64,000 nt of DNA from Nitratifractor salsuginis DSM 16511 (GTDB taxonomy: Bacteria > Campylobacterota > Campylobacteria > Campylobacterales > Sulfurovaceae): the NCBI RefSeq assembly GCF_000186245.1, contig NC_014935.1:1116001-1180000 (forward strand). The letters run 5' to 3'. Below the pieces are notes generated by a model, which saw nothing but the letters and a program-made list of their open reading frames with translations, made no database searches and was not told the origin of the DNA. Shown here piece after piece: positions 52,201 through 60,158 of the stretch. The position numbers and the translations under genes were made by a program. Each line of letters starts with the position of its first letter. Within the stretch, counting starts at the first letter, position 1.

Positions 52201-54213
52201 GCTGTTGATTAGCTCCTGGAGCCGCTGATACACTTCGGGGCGCTGCTTAGCCAGGAGCTTCACGGCTCCGGTTCCCAGGACACCGGCAGCCATCCCCTCC
52301 ATAAACTTCTGGGCCACCTGGGTCGTCAGGTCTTGATTCGGGTCATACTCTCCCGATACGGCGTTCAGGGTCCCAAGTCCGGCCCCGGCTGCAAGGTTGT
52401 GGCCTCCATTGGCAAAGATATTGTATGCCTCTTCCCGCATACGGTGTGCATCCTCAGACCAATCGGGATGATTAAGGAGTACCCCTACGTCGTTCCTGAT
52501 CTTCTCCTCGATCTCCGGAGTGATCTTACCCGCTTCGATCTTCTTCACGTCCGCTTTGCTCAAGTAAAAGTCCGCATTGGGGTTCGGGATATCGTGCTCT
52601 TTCGTCACTTGTGTTTCCCAGCCATTGCCGTTGTTTACTTGTCTGATATCCCGTGGGGCATTTCTGATCTTCCCATAACGCATCGAGGCCGCCTCACGGC
52701 TTTTTGCCAGCTCAAGCGCGTGGTAAAAAATGGGGTCTTGCATGATCTTTTCAAGCGGATCGGAGAACGGATTGATTTGCGGCGGTGTTTCGTTTTGTGC
52801 TATACTTTCAGATACAGAGGGCTGACGGCTGGAAAATCGTGAGGACGGCCAGCCCGCATCCGCTTTGTCGGATGGCTTGAGAGTGAGGGGAAGCTTGCGT
52901 CCCTCCAGCCCTCTGTCCGAATGTAGTGTAACTACCTCTTTCTTCCCACCAAAATCTCTAACACCTAAGTTTATGGTAGCTCCATCTGCCCCATTCGTCA
53001 CATAAGTATCACCCCTATAATCGACTACCTTATTTTTATTGTCAATCTGGAATGGAATGCCGTACTTCTCTTCGGCGTTTACCCATCCTCTTTGAGTGTT
53101 GTTTCCATGCCTCCGTTCGATCTTTTCGGCTCCATATTTAGCCTGTCCACCAGTTAGAGTCACATCTTTATAGGACGCTTCGGGTAGATTCCCTCTATAA
53201 ACCTCTCTCATCTCTTTGGATTTTTGCGCCCTAAGCCGCGCTTCTTCTTTGAGAGCTTTGGGGTTCGGCTCTCCCACTAAAACGTGATTGACGTCATCAA
53301 GAATCTTGTCTGCCTTTGCCCGGCTCATCCCAAGAGCCTCTGGCCTATAAGCCAAGGTGTCCAGTGCCGCTTTTGCAAGCTCTCCGGGCTGGTCTCTCCG
53401 AGGTGCTCTATGTTCTCCCCCTGTCACGAAACCACCGATAGTTTTGCCATCTTTGCTTTTGCCCTGATGTGGGGCCATCACCTGCCGGAGGTGTTCGCCG
53501 TCCTTAATGGCATCGGTCACTTTCCCCTTTGTCAATGCCGCGATCACACCGTTCAATGCCGCCACGATTCCGGCACTCACCTCGTTCTCATCCTGTTTTA
53601 CGGCCTCCGGCTTCGTATCCGACCCGGCGTTCTTCACCATTGAGGTCGCATACCCGATAGGCGCTCCCATTGCCGCAGATTTGGCGATCCTTGCGGCCTT
53701 GGCTCCTTTGGCGGCGATACCTGCTGGTGTCAGGTTCACGGGGTCAAGTAGGATTTCGCCACCGAGTTTAGCTATGGGGTGATCTTCCGTCTCGATCTCG
53801 TTCATGTGCTTTTGGCGGTTCCAATACCGCTTATTGGTTTCAAAGAATTTGGTATCGCGCCCGGTGATCTTGTCGGCCCACCAATCTGCGGCGTCATTGA
53901 TCGTCGAAGCATACTCGTCAAAGTTGTGAGTGAAGCCCTTGGCGAAGCTGCCCAATACCCCCTGCTTGTTGGCTTCGGCAGCTTTCACGTCTGCCTTGGA
54001 CAGATGTACGCGGGGATCGTTGGCTTCATAGCGCTTTGTGTCTGTGGTTGCTGGGGCCTTTGGAGCGGGAGGATGTGGCGTTCTTTCCAGGAACTTTTCA
54101 GCCATTGTTTTTTCATGTATTGGATGGCTGCTCGAAAACTGATCCGCCATTGTGGGCTGTCGATCCTGGTCGCTGCTCTGTGTCCTTTTCAAAAACTCTT
54201 CTGCCATTGTCAT
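49276..54213 (-). CDS. Giant phage polyvalent protein with HEAQH motif
   Basis: A 1645-residue protein. The N-terminus has three short similar motifs: MAEEFLKRT, MADQFSSS and MAEKFLERT. Around residues 345-440 a KYGAEKIERRHG segment recalls the PBECR-type RNase-like domains of phage polyvalent proteins. H787-H791 is HEAQH in SLLHEAQHAIQDTEG, a zincin-like site. The C-terminal 350 residues, with PDYSRPMAKGWRALRDAGIS and FIAWTYFTFPKMVRML, look like an LPD38-type domain. Such giant proteins are probably injected with phage DNA. The reading frame is open throughout. Domain borders are estimates from memory of the families. Confidence 0.65.
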   Translation of the reverse strand: MTMAEEFLKRTQSSDQDRQPTMADQFSSSHPIHEKTMAEKFLERTPHPPAPKAPATTDTKRYEANDPRVHLSKADVKAAEANKQGVLGSFAKGFTHNFDEYASTINDAADWWADKITGRDTKFFETNKRYWNRQKHMNEIETEDHPIAKLGGEILLDPVNLTPAGIAAKGAKAARIAKSAAMGAPIGYATSMVKNAGSDTKPEAVKQDENEVSAGIVAALNGVIAALTKGKVTDAIKDGEHLRQVMAPHQGKSKDGKTIGGFVTGGEHRAPRRDQPGELAKAALDTLAYRPEALGMSRAKADKILDDVNHVLVGEPNPKALKEEARLRAQKSKEMREVYRGNLPEASYKDVTLTGGQAKYGAEKIERRHGNNTQRGWVNAEEKYGIPFQIDNKNKVVDYRGDTYVTNGADGATINLGVRDFGGKKEVVTLHSDRGLEGRKLPLTLKPSDKADAGWPSSRFSSRQPSVSESIAQNETPPQINPFSDPLEKIMQDPIFYHALELAKSREAASMRYGKIRNAPRDIRQVNNGNGWETQVTKEHDIPNPNADFYLSKADVKKIEAGKITPEIEEKIRNDVGVLLNHPDWSEDAHRMREEAYNIFANGGHNLAAGAGLGTLNAVSGEYDPNQDLTTQVAQKFMEGMAAGVLGTGAVKLLAKQRPEVYQRLQELINSHENGGTRLGMFAGSKATGFKDAEEAGRVHPGKYDLMPRFEIDDSKSTIKSIEPGTHRLEDVLQHDELYRNYPELKDVKVTFAEMPKGEKGYYEPGKNEIVLNSTMPKDEIRSSLLHEAQHAIQDTEGFAGGGSYDQALRKIEGRIYDLEKRSSLSPLEAMRYKDQLDELKRAKGEKAFELYQKMAGEIEAREVQARQGLTPEERNIIPPYENTGTLAQTGSPEAYNSAFMAELDGRLADHNSAGIHPDEATLDFSGSRAASMERPGRKGSKKLEHLESLVHKEFDRDWADISKGLKGDFKVLFTDTFSGAYHEARDAAQAAKQAAAKKAANIHHALKQLPEDSRVKLHEYIVGDIPPEAVPPKIRQIGDNIRATVREIGDQLVQNGIVPQEAIDAWGENYLKRIYEPHFLKDKAQQIANRLTKPVMKRRGKVMEVTRGQLERMHVSGEIDPELVGKPLKEGGIEIRKLPNGKYEVRRDWTKAEREEMGEIKDAAVTIPNTIVHMHQLLENAKLLKEIAHIDGAVLTPDIAKQFSPEELAEKGYRKLPADPRFGALFGQWVRKDVADDVTYLNDTILERYLGSDNEVVKGAGKLLNLWKKAKTVWNIPTHFNNLTSNMFLMHLAGLNPADIAKNLGSAGKMMIKAKRMNELEKKEVLNALSRGERQELSGLRNELKYYREAENAGLLNTSYLEDMGGLGNDFRERGTLGKVDEPLSKFYQAEDAVNKLAMFKFLREQGWDVKEARKAVESVMPDYSRPMAKGWRALRDAGISPFIAWTYFTFPKMVRMLASKRGAIQAATALGALYGFSKLATGIGNPYSDELPDDFKMSRIPFYRDGSQVTTWKADKVVPYMQIFHPLQTAREIAFQGPLMQLGSAAAGIKLYNGRPITNPHKPISQQAWDWTKYLANQFTPVPGQVMNAESLIESLVRDKKNRKRSSDIVPRSTLQELLKFFPGINTLTYDVDKLKKKRERQK

Positions 54214-54216
54214 TCT

Positions 54217-55206
54217 CTATACTCCGAGTCTCTTTCTGGCTTCAGAGGCGGGAATTACACTACCGTCTGGGAAGACAACGCCTCTCCCGTCGTCGCTTAT
54301 CCTAAACTTGCTTCTATCCACCCCCATAGTTTTGGATAGAGAGTCCAGGAGTTTCCCCGTGACTACCGGGGCTTGCTGTTGGGCCTGCTGTTGTGGCGCC
54401 GGTTCTTGCTGCTTAGGCTGAACATATACCGGCTCGTAGTCGTCTTTGCCAATAATATGCGTTTCTTTCAGCTTTAGCCCGGCGGGGAGTGTTCCCTTTT
54501 GGATGTATTGCGCGGTGATGTAGTTTTTTTGCTCGTTAGTCAAATTCTTTGCGTGTTCATCTGCGATCAAGGCGTCAATCCCCCCGGCGCTCTTGAGTAT
54601 CCTGGCCCGCTTATACTGCTCATCAATGGGGCTGATTCTCCTGGGGGCATTGAGTTTCGCTTGCTCAAGCTGGAGTTTTGCCTGCTGATTTGTGAGCTGA
54701 CCGGTGTAGTAGTCTTGCATGATCTTGTGATAGGCGGCAGATTCCTGCAGGGCCTTGTCTTTCATCTTCGCATCAAGGTCCTGCCCCCTTATCCGGGTCT
54801 TCGCGTTGAGTGCGGCGATTCCCTGCTGGGTCTTTGCCCGCGTGTCGATTCCGTAGCGCTGTGTTCCGGCCTGGGTGTCGATGCCGTACCGTCTCGTCTC
54901 ATTCCCCAGGAGAGAACCCAAAACCCCGGAAAGGTTGCGGCGGTTCATCATATCCAGCTTCGCATTGTTCCGCGCCTGGACAACGCCGAGAGCCTGATTG
55001 AACCCTTTTTGAGAAAGAAGGGAATCTTTGATTTCCGGTGCCTGGAATTTTGGGGCGGCGGACGTGAGCGTATTGATGATGGAGTTTGTCTGCTGCCCAT
55101 ATTGGCTCTTCCAGCCCTCTCCGCCCTGAGCTACCCCATTCGTTCCCTGCTGGGTGGAAATGCCCTGGCGGTATTTGTCTTTCTGTCTGTCGATGAAGTA
55201 GGCCAT
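54217..55206 (-). CDS. Phage virion protein, internal-protein-like
   Basis: A 329-residue protein with a Gln-rich, mostly helical make-up and no signal or membrane segment. There is a short duplication, RYGIDTQAGTQ then RYGIDTRAKTQ, near residue 105. A PQQQAQQQAP linker precedes a small C-terminal domain (FRISDDGRGVVFPDGSVIPA). It lies directly before the giant polyvalent gene with no gap, as internal virion or ejection proteins of podoviruses do. The role is inferred from position. Confidence 0.55.
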   Translation of the reverse strand: MAYFIDRQKDKYRQGISTQQGTNGVAQGGEGWKSQYGQQTNSIINTLTSAAPKFQAPEIKDSLLSQKGFNQALGVVQARNNAKLDMMNRRNLSGVLGSLLGNETRRYGIDTQAGTQRYGIDTRAKTQQGIAALNAKTRIRGQDLDAKMKDKALQESAAYHKIMQDYYTGQLTNQQAKLQLEQAKLNAPRRISPIDEQYKRARILKSAGGIDALIADEHAKNLTNEQKNYITAQYIQKGTLPAGLKLKETHIIGKDDYEPVYVQPKQQEPAPQQQAQQQAPVVTGKLLDSLSKTMGVDRSKFRISDDGRGVVFPDGSVIPASEARKRLGV

Positions 55207-56600
55207 TACGCTCCTCCTCTAAAAATAAAGCCCTCAAACACAAGGACGGTTTTTCTCCCACCTTTTGGATCAATCGCATCTACTATCTCGATAGCGTATG
55301 GCATAAGCCCCACTATTCCATCGCTCCTGCCTTTCGTCCATACCCTTCCGCTGCATCCGTAGAGTTGATCCGCTCCGTCTCCCGTCACTTTTTCCCACTT
55401 CTTAAAGTCGTAGGTATGCCACACTGTATCCCCAACCTTAGCGAAGTCGCCATATCTGTCAGAGTTTGGGAAAGAGACTTCTCCCACCGAGTTGTGGGGC
55501 GGCACAGTCGGCCTGGTAAAAATCCCGTGAGCTATCATGTTGTAATGTAGCAATTTGAGCGGTGAATGGAACCAATTATCTGTCGCGTAGTCGTATTTCA
55601 GCATCTTCCCGTATTTCCATACCGGGGTGTTGACCGTCGCCACCATCCATCCCCTCTTGGTGTTCCTATAACGGTATGAAGAGTTGTTATCCTTCGCCAC
55701 GTAAAGGGAGCGGCCCACCCTGATACCAAAAGGATATTTGGTAGGGCCGGAAGATAGCCCCATAGCGGCGGCGCAGAAGTCGCCTGGGATCGAGTCTGTC
55801 GGGACGGCGCCGGGGTCGTCAAGCGGCGGAGCGAATAGCTGTCTTTCAAATCTTGTGTTCAGAATATAGGTGCTACTCCCGTCCGTCACGGCGAAACATC
55901 CATATTCCCCAAGCGGGGCAAAGCGGTCGGAGTAGCCATCCGCCTGGAGAACCGATCCGTCAAAGAGGAAGCTGACATATCGTCCACCAGCAAAGTTCAG
56001 GATGTAGGCACCCCTCACATAGCCGATGTAGGTTGCGTCTTGGATGTCGTATCCGTCCGGCAGCCTCCCAAGGATGGAGAGCGTTTCCGTAATCAGGCTG
56101 TAATAGGCGGCGTAACGCTCTATGATATTGCCGTCCTCATCTTTTATCTCTTTGAAGCCGAAGAGACCTGGTTTCTCGTCGTCATAGCAGATCGTGCTCA
56201 GGTGGTAGCCAGTCGTATCATCCGAAGCGATCCCCGGCAGCTCTGTACTGTTCCTGCCGTGCCACTCAACCATCGTGTAGAAATCAATCGGGTTATAAAT
56301 TATCTCAGGTTCAGGATCCTCCAACTCAACATAGTACGGCTGCCAGGCAGTTTCGTTAACTCCGGCAAGCGTCACATCACGCATTGATAGGTCATAGTCC
56401 TCCGGCTTGATTGCGCCACTCTCCACACTCCGCTCCACCAGCTTGTCTTCTGTGACGTTGTATCTATCGAGTACCGGACGAAAATGGGATACATCATCAA
56501 GCACAGCCTTAGCGAATGTTCCATTTGCCATCTCTGCCGAGATTAGGTCCGGGTCGGTGTAGTCTGGGCGCGGGTACGGCACTTTTTCATATTTTTTCAT
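55206..56600 (-). CDS. Phage structural protein, beta-rich, unknown
   Basis: A 464-residue protein with many Tyr, Asp and Gly, predicted beta-rich, without coiled coil. The N-terminus is KKYEKVPYPRPDYTDPDLIS. The middle reads like a beta-propeller or jelly-roll (GRYVSFLFDGSVLQADGYS, STYILNTRFERQLF). Its stop and the next start overlap by one base. Position between fibre-like and internal-protein genes suggests a tail hub or stopper. I do not recognise the family. Confidence 0.55.
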   Translation of the reverse strand: MKKYEKVPYPRPDYTDPDLISAEMANGTFAKAVLDDVSHFRPVLDRYNVTEDKLVERSVESGAIKPEDYDLSMRDVTLAGVNETAWQPYYVELEDPEPEIIYNPIDFYTMVEWHGRNSTELPGIASDDTTGYHLSTICYDDEKPGLFGFKEIKDEDGNIIERYAAYYSLITETLSILGRLPDGYDIQDATYIGYVRGAYILNFAGGRYVSFLFDGSVLQADGYSDRFAPLGEYGCFAVTDGSSTYILNTRFERQLFAPPLDDPGAVPTDSIPGDFCAAAMGLSSGPTKYPFGIRVGRSLYVAKDNNSSYRYRNTKRGWMVATVNTPVWKYGKMLKYDYATDNWFHSPLKLLHYNMIAHGIFTRPTVPPHNSVGEVSFPNSDRYGDFAKVGDTVWHTYDFKKWEKVTGDGADQLYGCSGRVWTKGRSDGIVGLMPYAIEIVDAIDPKGGRKTVLVFEGFIFRGGA

Positions 56601-56602
56601 AG

Positions 56603-57853
56603 CTATGCGTTGTAATCTGTGATAACTACCCTATTTTTTACTATCCACCCCGCCCCATCATAATACAGATCAAGGACCGTAGCCGAGATATTCGTCCCAT
56701 TACTATTGCTGCCAGGCTCTACGCTCACGTCCCCATAGAATTGCTCATTTGTATCGAAAGACACAGCAACGTTTCCGATGCTTACGATTACAAGGGTGTA
56801 CGTCGTTCCAAACCATCCGGAAACTTGATCTGTGCTCGTGTCATTGTCATCATCGAATTTTTTGAAAGAGTATGTAGTATTGTCTGATGGATATAAATAA
56901 AAACTATTATATGTCTCAGCGTCCAACTCAACATCACCGCTGTCTTCACTGTAAAAGACTTTATCACCGAATTGCGTCACCGCCCCTCCACCGCTCGGCG
57001 CGTCGGTAAGCTCGATGGCATCGCCTGCCGCGTTGACCTTGAGCCACTTGTCGGCGGTCAAGGCAGACGGGGTATCCTGTAGGTCGGTGAATTTGGATGC
57101 GCCACCGCCACTTGGAGCGTCGATAAACTCTACCCCGTCTTCCGATGATTTGACGGCCACAACTTTGCCCGCCATTCCATCATAACCCGACGGAGTATCC
57201 TGGAGGGCGACAAATTGCGTATCGCTGCAAGGCTGGCCGTCCTCCCCATCGTGTCCGTCCTGTCCCACAAAACGGATCGCCGGAGTCCAGCTATCGGTGT
57301 CGATCTTGCGGAAGCTGATATAGATGTCCCCGGGGGTGTAACTGTCGTGCCACTCGCTGCCGTCTGCGCTGAAGCGGATATATGCCTCTGCGTCACTCTG
57401 CACCGTTCCGGCGATCAAGGCGTCCATATAGGTTCGATAAGCCTGGATATAAGTGCTCACAATGGCTTCGGACTCCTGCTCATACTCGCTGTATTCACGC
57501 CACAATTTACCCAAAGCTCGATAGACGACGGCATAGGATAGGCCATCGTCTATGTCGAGGTTCTGCCCCGTCTGCGGTTCCGCCGGGACACGAATGTAGT
57601 AGTCGGTCGATACACGCCGAAGCTCAGGAGCTGTACTGCCGCTTGTCTCAAGCAGAGAGACGGGGGCCGCCTTGAGCGCCACTTCTTTCAGGGAGATGTC
57701 GAGGGCGAATAACTCGTCATCCTGATCTACGATGTCGAGGGGGTGCGGGATACGGTTCCCCTGATCGTCCTTGGAGTCCGGGGACTGATTGTACTCCTCC
57801 AGGGTATTGTCGATGATCTTCTGCATCGTCTGCAATGCGGTATCTACGGTCAT
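56603..57853 (-). CDS. Phage tail-fibre-like protein with LQDTPS repeats
   Basis: A 416-residue protein. After an N-terminal helical part it has a collagen-like GQDGHDGEDG stretch near residue 205. Two copies of a tail-fibre repeat follow: FVALQDTPSGYDGMAGKVVA and FTDLQDTPSALTADKWLKVN, each closing with a DAPSGGG linker. This repeat type is common in phage and prophage tail fibres. The C-terminal 120 residues are a Tyr/Asp-rich beta domain (TYSFKKFDDDNDTS). AAGGATAGAGA precedes the ATG. Confidence 0.7.
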   Translation of the reverse strand: MTVDTALQTMQKIIDNTLEEYNQSPDSKDDQGNRIPHPLDIVDQDDELFALDISLKEVALKAAPVSLLETSGSTAPELRRVSTDYYIRVPAEPQTGQNLDIDDGLSYAVVYRALGKLWREYSEYEQESEAIVSTYIQAYRTYMDALIAGTVQSDAEAYIRFSADGSEWHDSYTPGDIYISFRKIDTDSWTPAIRFVGQDGHDGEDGQPCSDTQFVALQDTPSGYDGMAGKVVAVKSSEDGVEFIDAPSGGGASKFTDLQDTPSALTADKWLKVNAAGDAIELTDAPSGGGAVTQFGDKVFYSEDSGDVELDAETYNSFYLYPSDNTTYSFKKFDDDNDTSTDQVSGWFGTTYTLVIVSIGNVAVSFDTNEQFYGDVSVEPGSNSNGTNISATVLDLYYDGAGWIVKNRVVITDYNA

Positions 57854-57868
57854 TCTCTATCCTTTGCG

Positions 57869-58903
57869 TTAGATTGAAGCCGCCTGGATTGTGGCGATCT
57901 TGAGCTGGGTTTCTGCCTTCATCTTCTCGATGCGCTCGTTGACGATCAGGCTGTTTGCGACGGTCTTTGCCTGCTGCTGTCTGTAGTAAATGTCGGCATA
58001 GCGCAGATCGACTTCGGCGCGTTGCAGATTGACCTTTTCCTTCTCTACGGAAATTTGCTGATCCATAAGGGAGACTTTCTTCTGCTCGACTTCCGTTTGC
58101 GCCTGCATAAGCGGAAGTTTTTGGGCTTCCACCGCGATCTCTTTCTCCATCAGGGAGAGTTTCTTGTGCATCTCCTCCACCTGGGCCTCCATCAGGGAGA
58201 CCTTCTTCGCCTCCACCTGCGCCTGGGCACGGATCAGCGGTACCTTCTCCCGCTCGACGTTGAGCTGTTCGCCCATAAGCCCCACTTTCTTTTCCTCGAC
58301 GGCGACCTGCTTGGTTTTAAGGGCGATCTCCTGATCCATCATAGAGACCTTCTTCGTCTCTACCGCCACCTGCTGTTGCTTCAGCGCGATCTCGGCGTCC
58401 ATCTGCTCTATCGCTTTATCCTTGAGGGAGAGTTCCTTCCCCTTGATCTCAAGCTCTTTATCGTTGATGGCAATTTGGGAAGGGATTAGCTGCTCGATCT
58501 CGATCTTCGCTTTGGCTACTTTTGCCGCGACTTCGTTCTTTCTCGCGGTATCCTCAGCCTGCATCGACGCGATCTTCTGATTGTTTACCGCGATGTCACT
58601 ATCGCTCTTGGCCTGTTCGATGGCAAGCTCACCCTGCATATTGAGGATTTTCTGTTCGCTTACCGGCCCCTCAATGGCGATTTGCGTCGCGGCACTGATA
58701 GCCTGCGTAACAGCATTGGTCGTAACGTTCGTCACAAACTGGGCGTAGATGGAAGCCCGCTCGTTATCGGTGATTGATGTATTGTCCTCCAGGTATTGTT
58801 TTACCTGGGCTTCGGCTTTCGCCATCACCGAGTCTGGATCGGAGTTTATGACGTTCATCGTCTGGACGATGGCGTCCTTGTAAAGCTGTAAGTCCATACT
58901 CAT
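57869..58903 (-). CDS. Phage coiled-coil protein with 14-residue repeats
   Basis: A 344-residue protein, almost entirely helical. Residues about 145-310 consist of a 14-residue repeat with the pattern KVSLMDQEIALKTK, QVAVEEKKVGLMGE, QLNVEREKVPLIRA, repeated about ten times with changes. Two heptads per repeat give a long rod. The ends are less regular (DPDSVMAKAEAQVKQYLEDN at the start). AAGGAG lies seven bases before ATG 58903. It would suit a fibre shaft or tape-like rod, but no function is shown. Confidence 0.65.
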   Translation of the reverse strand: MSMDLQLYKDAIVQTMNVINSDPDSVMAKAEAQVKQYLEDNTSITDNERASIYAQFVTNVTTNAVTQAISAATQIAIEGPVSEQKILNMQGELAIEQAKSDSDIAVNNQKIASMQAEDTARKNEVAAKVAKAKIEIEQLIPSQIAINDKELEIKGKELSLKDKAIEQMDAEIALKQQQVAVETKKVSMMDQEIALKTKQVAVEEKKVGLMGEQLNVEREKVPLIRAQAQVEAKKVSLMEAQVEEMHKKLSLMEKEIAVEAQKLPLMQAQTEVEQKKVSLMDQQISVEKEKVNLQRAEVDLRYADIYYRQQQAKTVANSLIVNERIEKMKAETQLKIATIQAASI

Positions 58904-58904
58904 A

Positions 58905-59510
58905 TCAAAGCTCCTTGATTGTTACGTTTGGCAGAGTGCTGTCTAGTTGGGCGTCACCAAGGGTCACATCTTTCAGCTCCACATCCGGCAGGGTGAGGTT
59001 GTCCATCTGAGCATTGTCGAATGTCGAATTGAGAGCACCGCCCTCCATCGTGATTTCATACTCCATCTTGAGTAGGTTCTTGTTCACCAGAAAATGCTTT
59101 TTGAGAGCCTTCACCACCAGGGTCTCAGGAGGGATCATCGTGTAGTAATAGCCCCCGCCGATGTCGGTCAGATTGCCTGATGCGATCACGCTACCGTGGA
59201 TGTCGTAGGCTTCATATGGCACGGTATATCCGTCCTTGTAGCCCAAGACGAAAGACGGAAGCGGATGGCCGATCTTCTTTGCGATCTTCTGTTTGCCTAT
59301 TGTGGCAATCAGGTAGCCATCGAGAATCGGTGCCGTGCCGGTATAAACGTCGAAACCTCCCGCCGTGCCGTGCTGCATTTCGATAGCCGTCACCTCTCCG
59401 GTACTTGGCTTGAGTGCCCGGACTGTTACGGGGAGACCATTGGAGTTCTTCGCGTAAAGAGAAAACTCCCGGCCCCTGGCAATGTTGGTAGTATCAATGC
59501 GCACAATCAT
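58905..59510 (-). CDS. Phage virion protein with beta-helix-like tail
   Basis: A 201-residue protein. The N-terminal 150 residues are beta-rich (RIDTTNIARGREFSLYAK, YTVPYEAYDIHGSVIASG). The last 35 residues (FDNAQMDNLTLPDVELKDV and on) repeat every five residues like a pentapeptide or left-handed beta-helix strip. Its stop is two bases from the next start. It may be an adaptor between fibre parts. Family not recognised. Confidence 0.55.
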   Translation of the reverse strand: MIVRIDTTNIARGREFSLYAKNSNGLPVTVRALKPSTGEVTAIEMQHGTAGGFDVYTGTAPILDGYLIATIGKQKIAKKIGHPLPSFVLGYKDGYTVPYEAYDIHGSVIASGNLTDIGGGYYYTMIPPETLVVKALKKHFLVNKNLLKMEYEITMEGGALNSTFDNAQMDNLTLPDVELKDVTLGDAQLDSTLPNVTIKEL

Positions 59511-59579
59511 AAAAAGAGGATAGGGAAGGAGTGGTGTAGAAGGAAATAGAAAAGTGTCGGGCGGAGCAAGCCCCCGGCA

Positions 59580-60140
59580 TTAGTAGGCGACGGCTACCGT
59601 GTCCTCTTCGGGTGCGTCGGTGTCGGGTGCGCTCGTGACCTCTTCGGTGATCCGCACGCGGTCGGTAACGACGATTCCGTGAGAGGGGCTTTCGATGGTC
59701 AGGGAGTATTCCCCGGCAGCGGGGATAGCGATGGTGCCACTGGCATATTCCCCGGTGTTCCCCACCTGCGTCAATGTTGCGCCGCTTGCGACGTTCGCTC
59801 TCAGTTTCGTTTTGAGATACACCTTGTCACCGGCGATCTTCATAATGTAGGCGTATTTTCCGCTTGCGTACTCGATCACGTCGCCCTCTTCCAGGGTGCC
59901 GTTGGCGCTGTCGATATGCAGCACCCGGCTTCCATAGGGAGAGGCTGCCGTAGTCGTGGCGGTGTGCGCCGTTCCGATCTCCTCCACCGCCTCGGTCATT
60001 CCACCGTCGATCACGGTCGTCTGGGCCAAATTGTCGAGGGGTGCGTAATACACCACAAAATCCGTAGCCGGTGCACCGAAGAGTGTCCGGCGCGTGCTGA
60101 GTGCTTCCACAAAGTTCTGGTTTACTTGATATGTTTTCAT
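59580..60140 (-). CDS. Phage structural protein, unknown
   Basis: A 186-residue acidic, beta-rich protein without signal peptide or membrane segment. The core repeats strand patterns such as GDVIEYASGKYAYIMKIAGD and KVYLKTKLRANVASGATL, and the C-terminus has an immunoglobulin-like feel (GEYSLTIESPSHGIVVTDRV) and an acidic tail (PDTDAPEEDTVAV). There is a 69-base noncoding gap before the next gene. Not assigned. Confidence 0.5.
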   Translation of the reverse strand: MKTYQVNQNFVEALSTRRTLFGAPATDFVVYYAPLDNLAQTTVIDGGMTEAVEEIGTAHTATTTAASPYGSRVLHIDSANGTLEEGDVIEYASGKYAYIMKIAGDKVYLKTKLRANVASGATLTQVGNTGEYASGTIAIPAAGEYSLTIESPSHGIVVTDRVRITEEVTSAPDTDAPEEDTVAVAY

Positions 60141-60158
60141 ATTCTGTCCTTTCTTATG

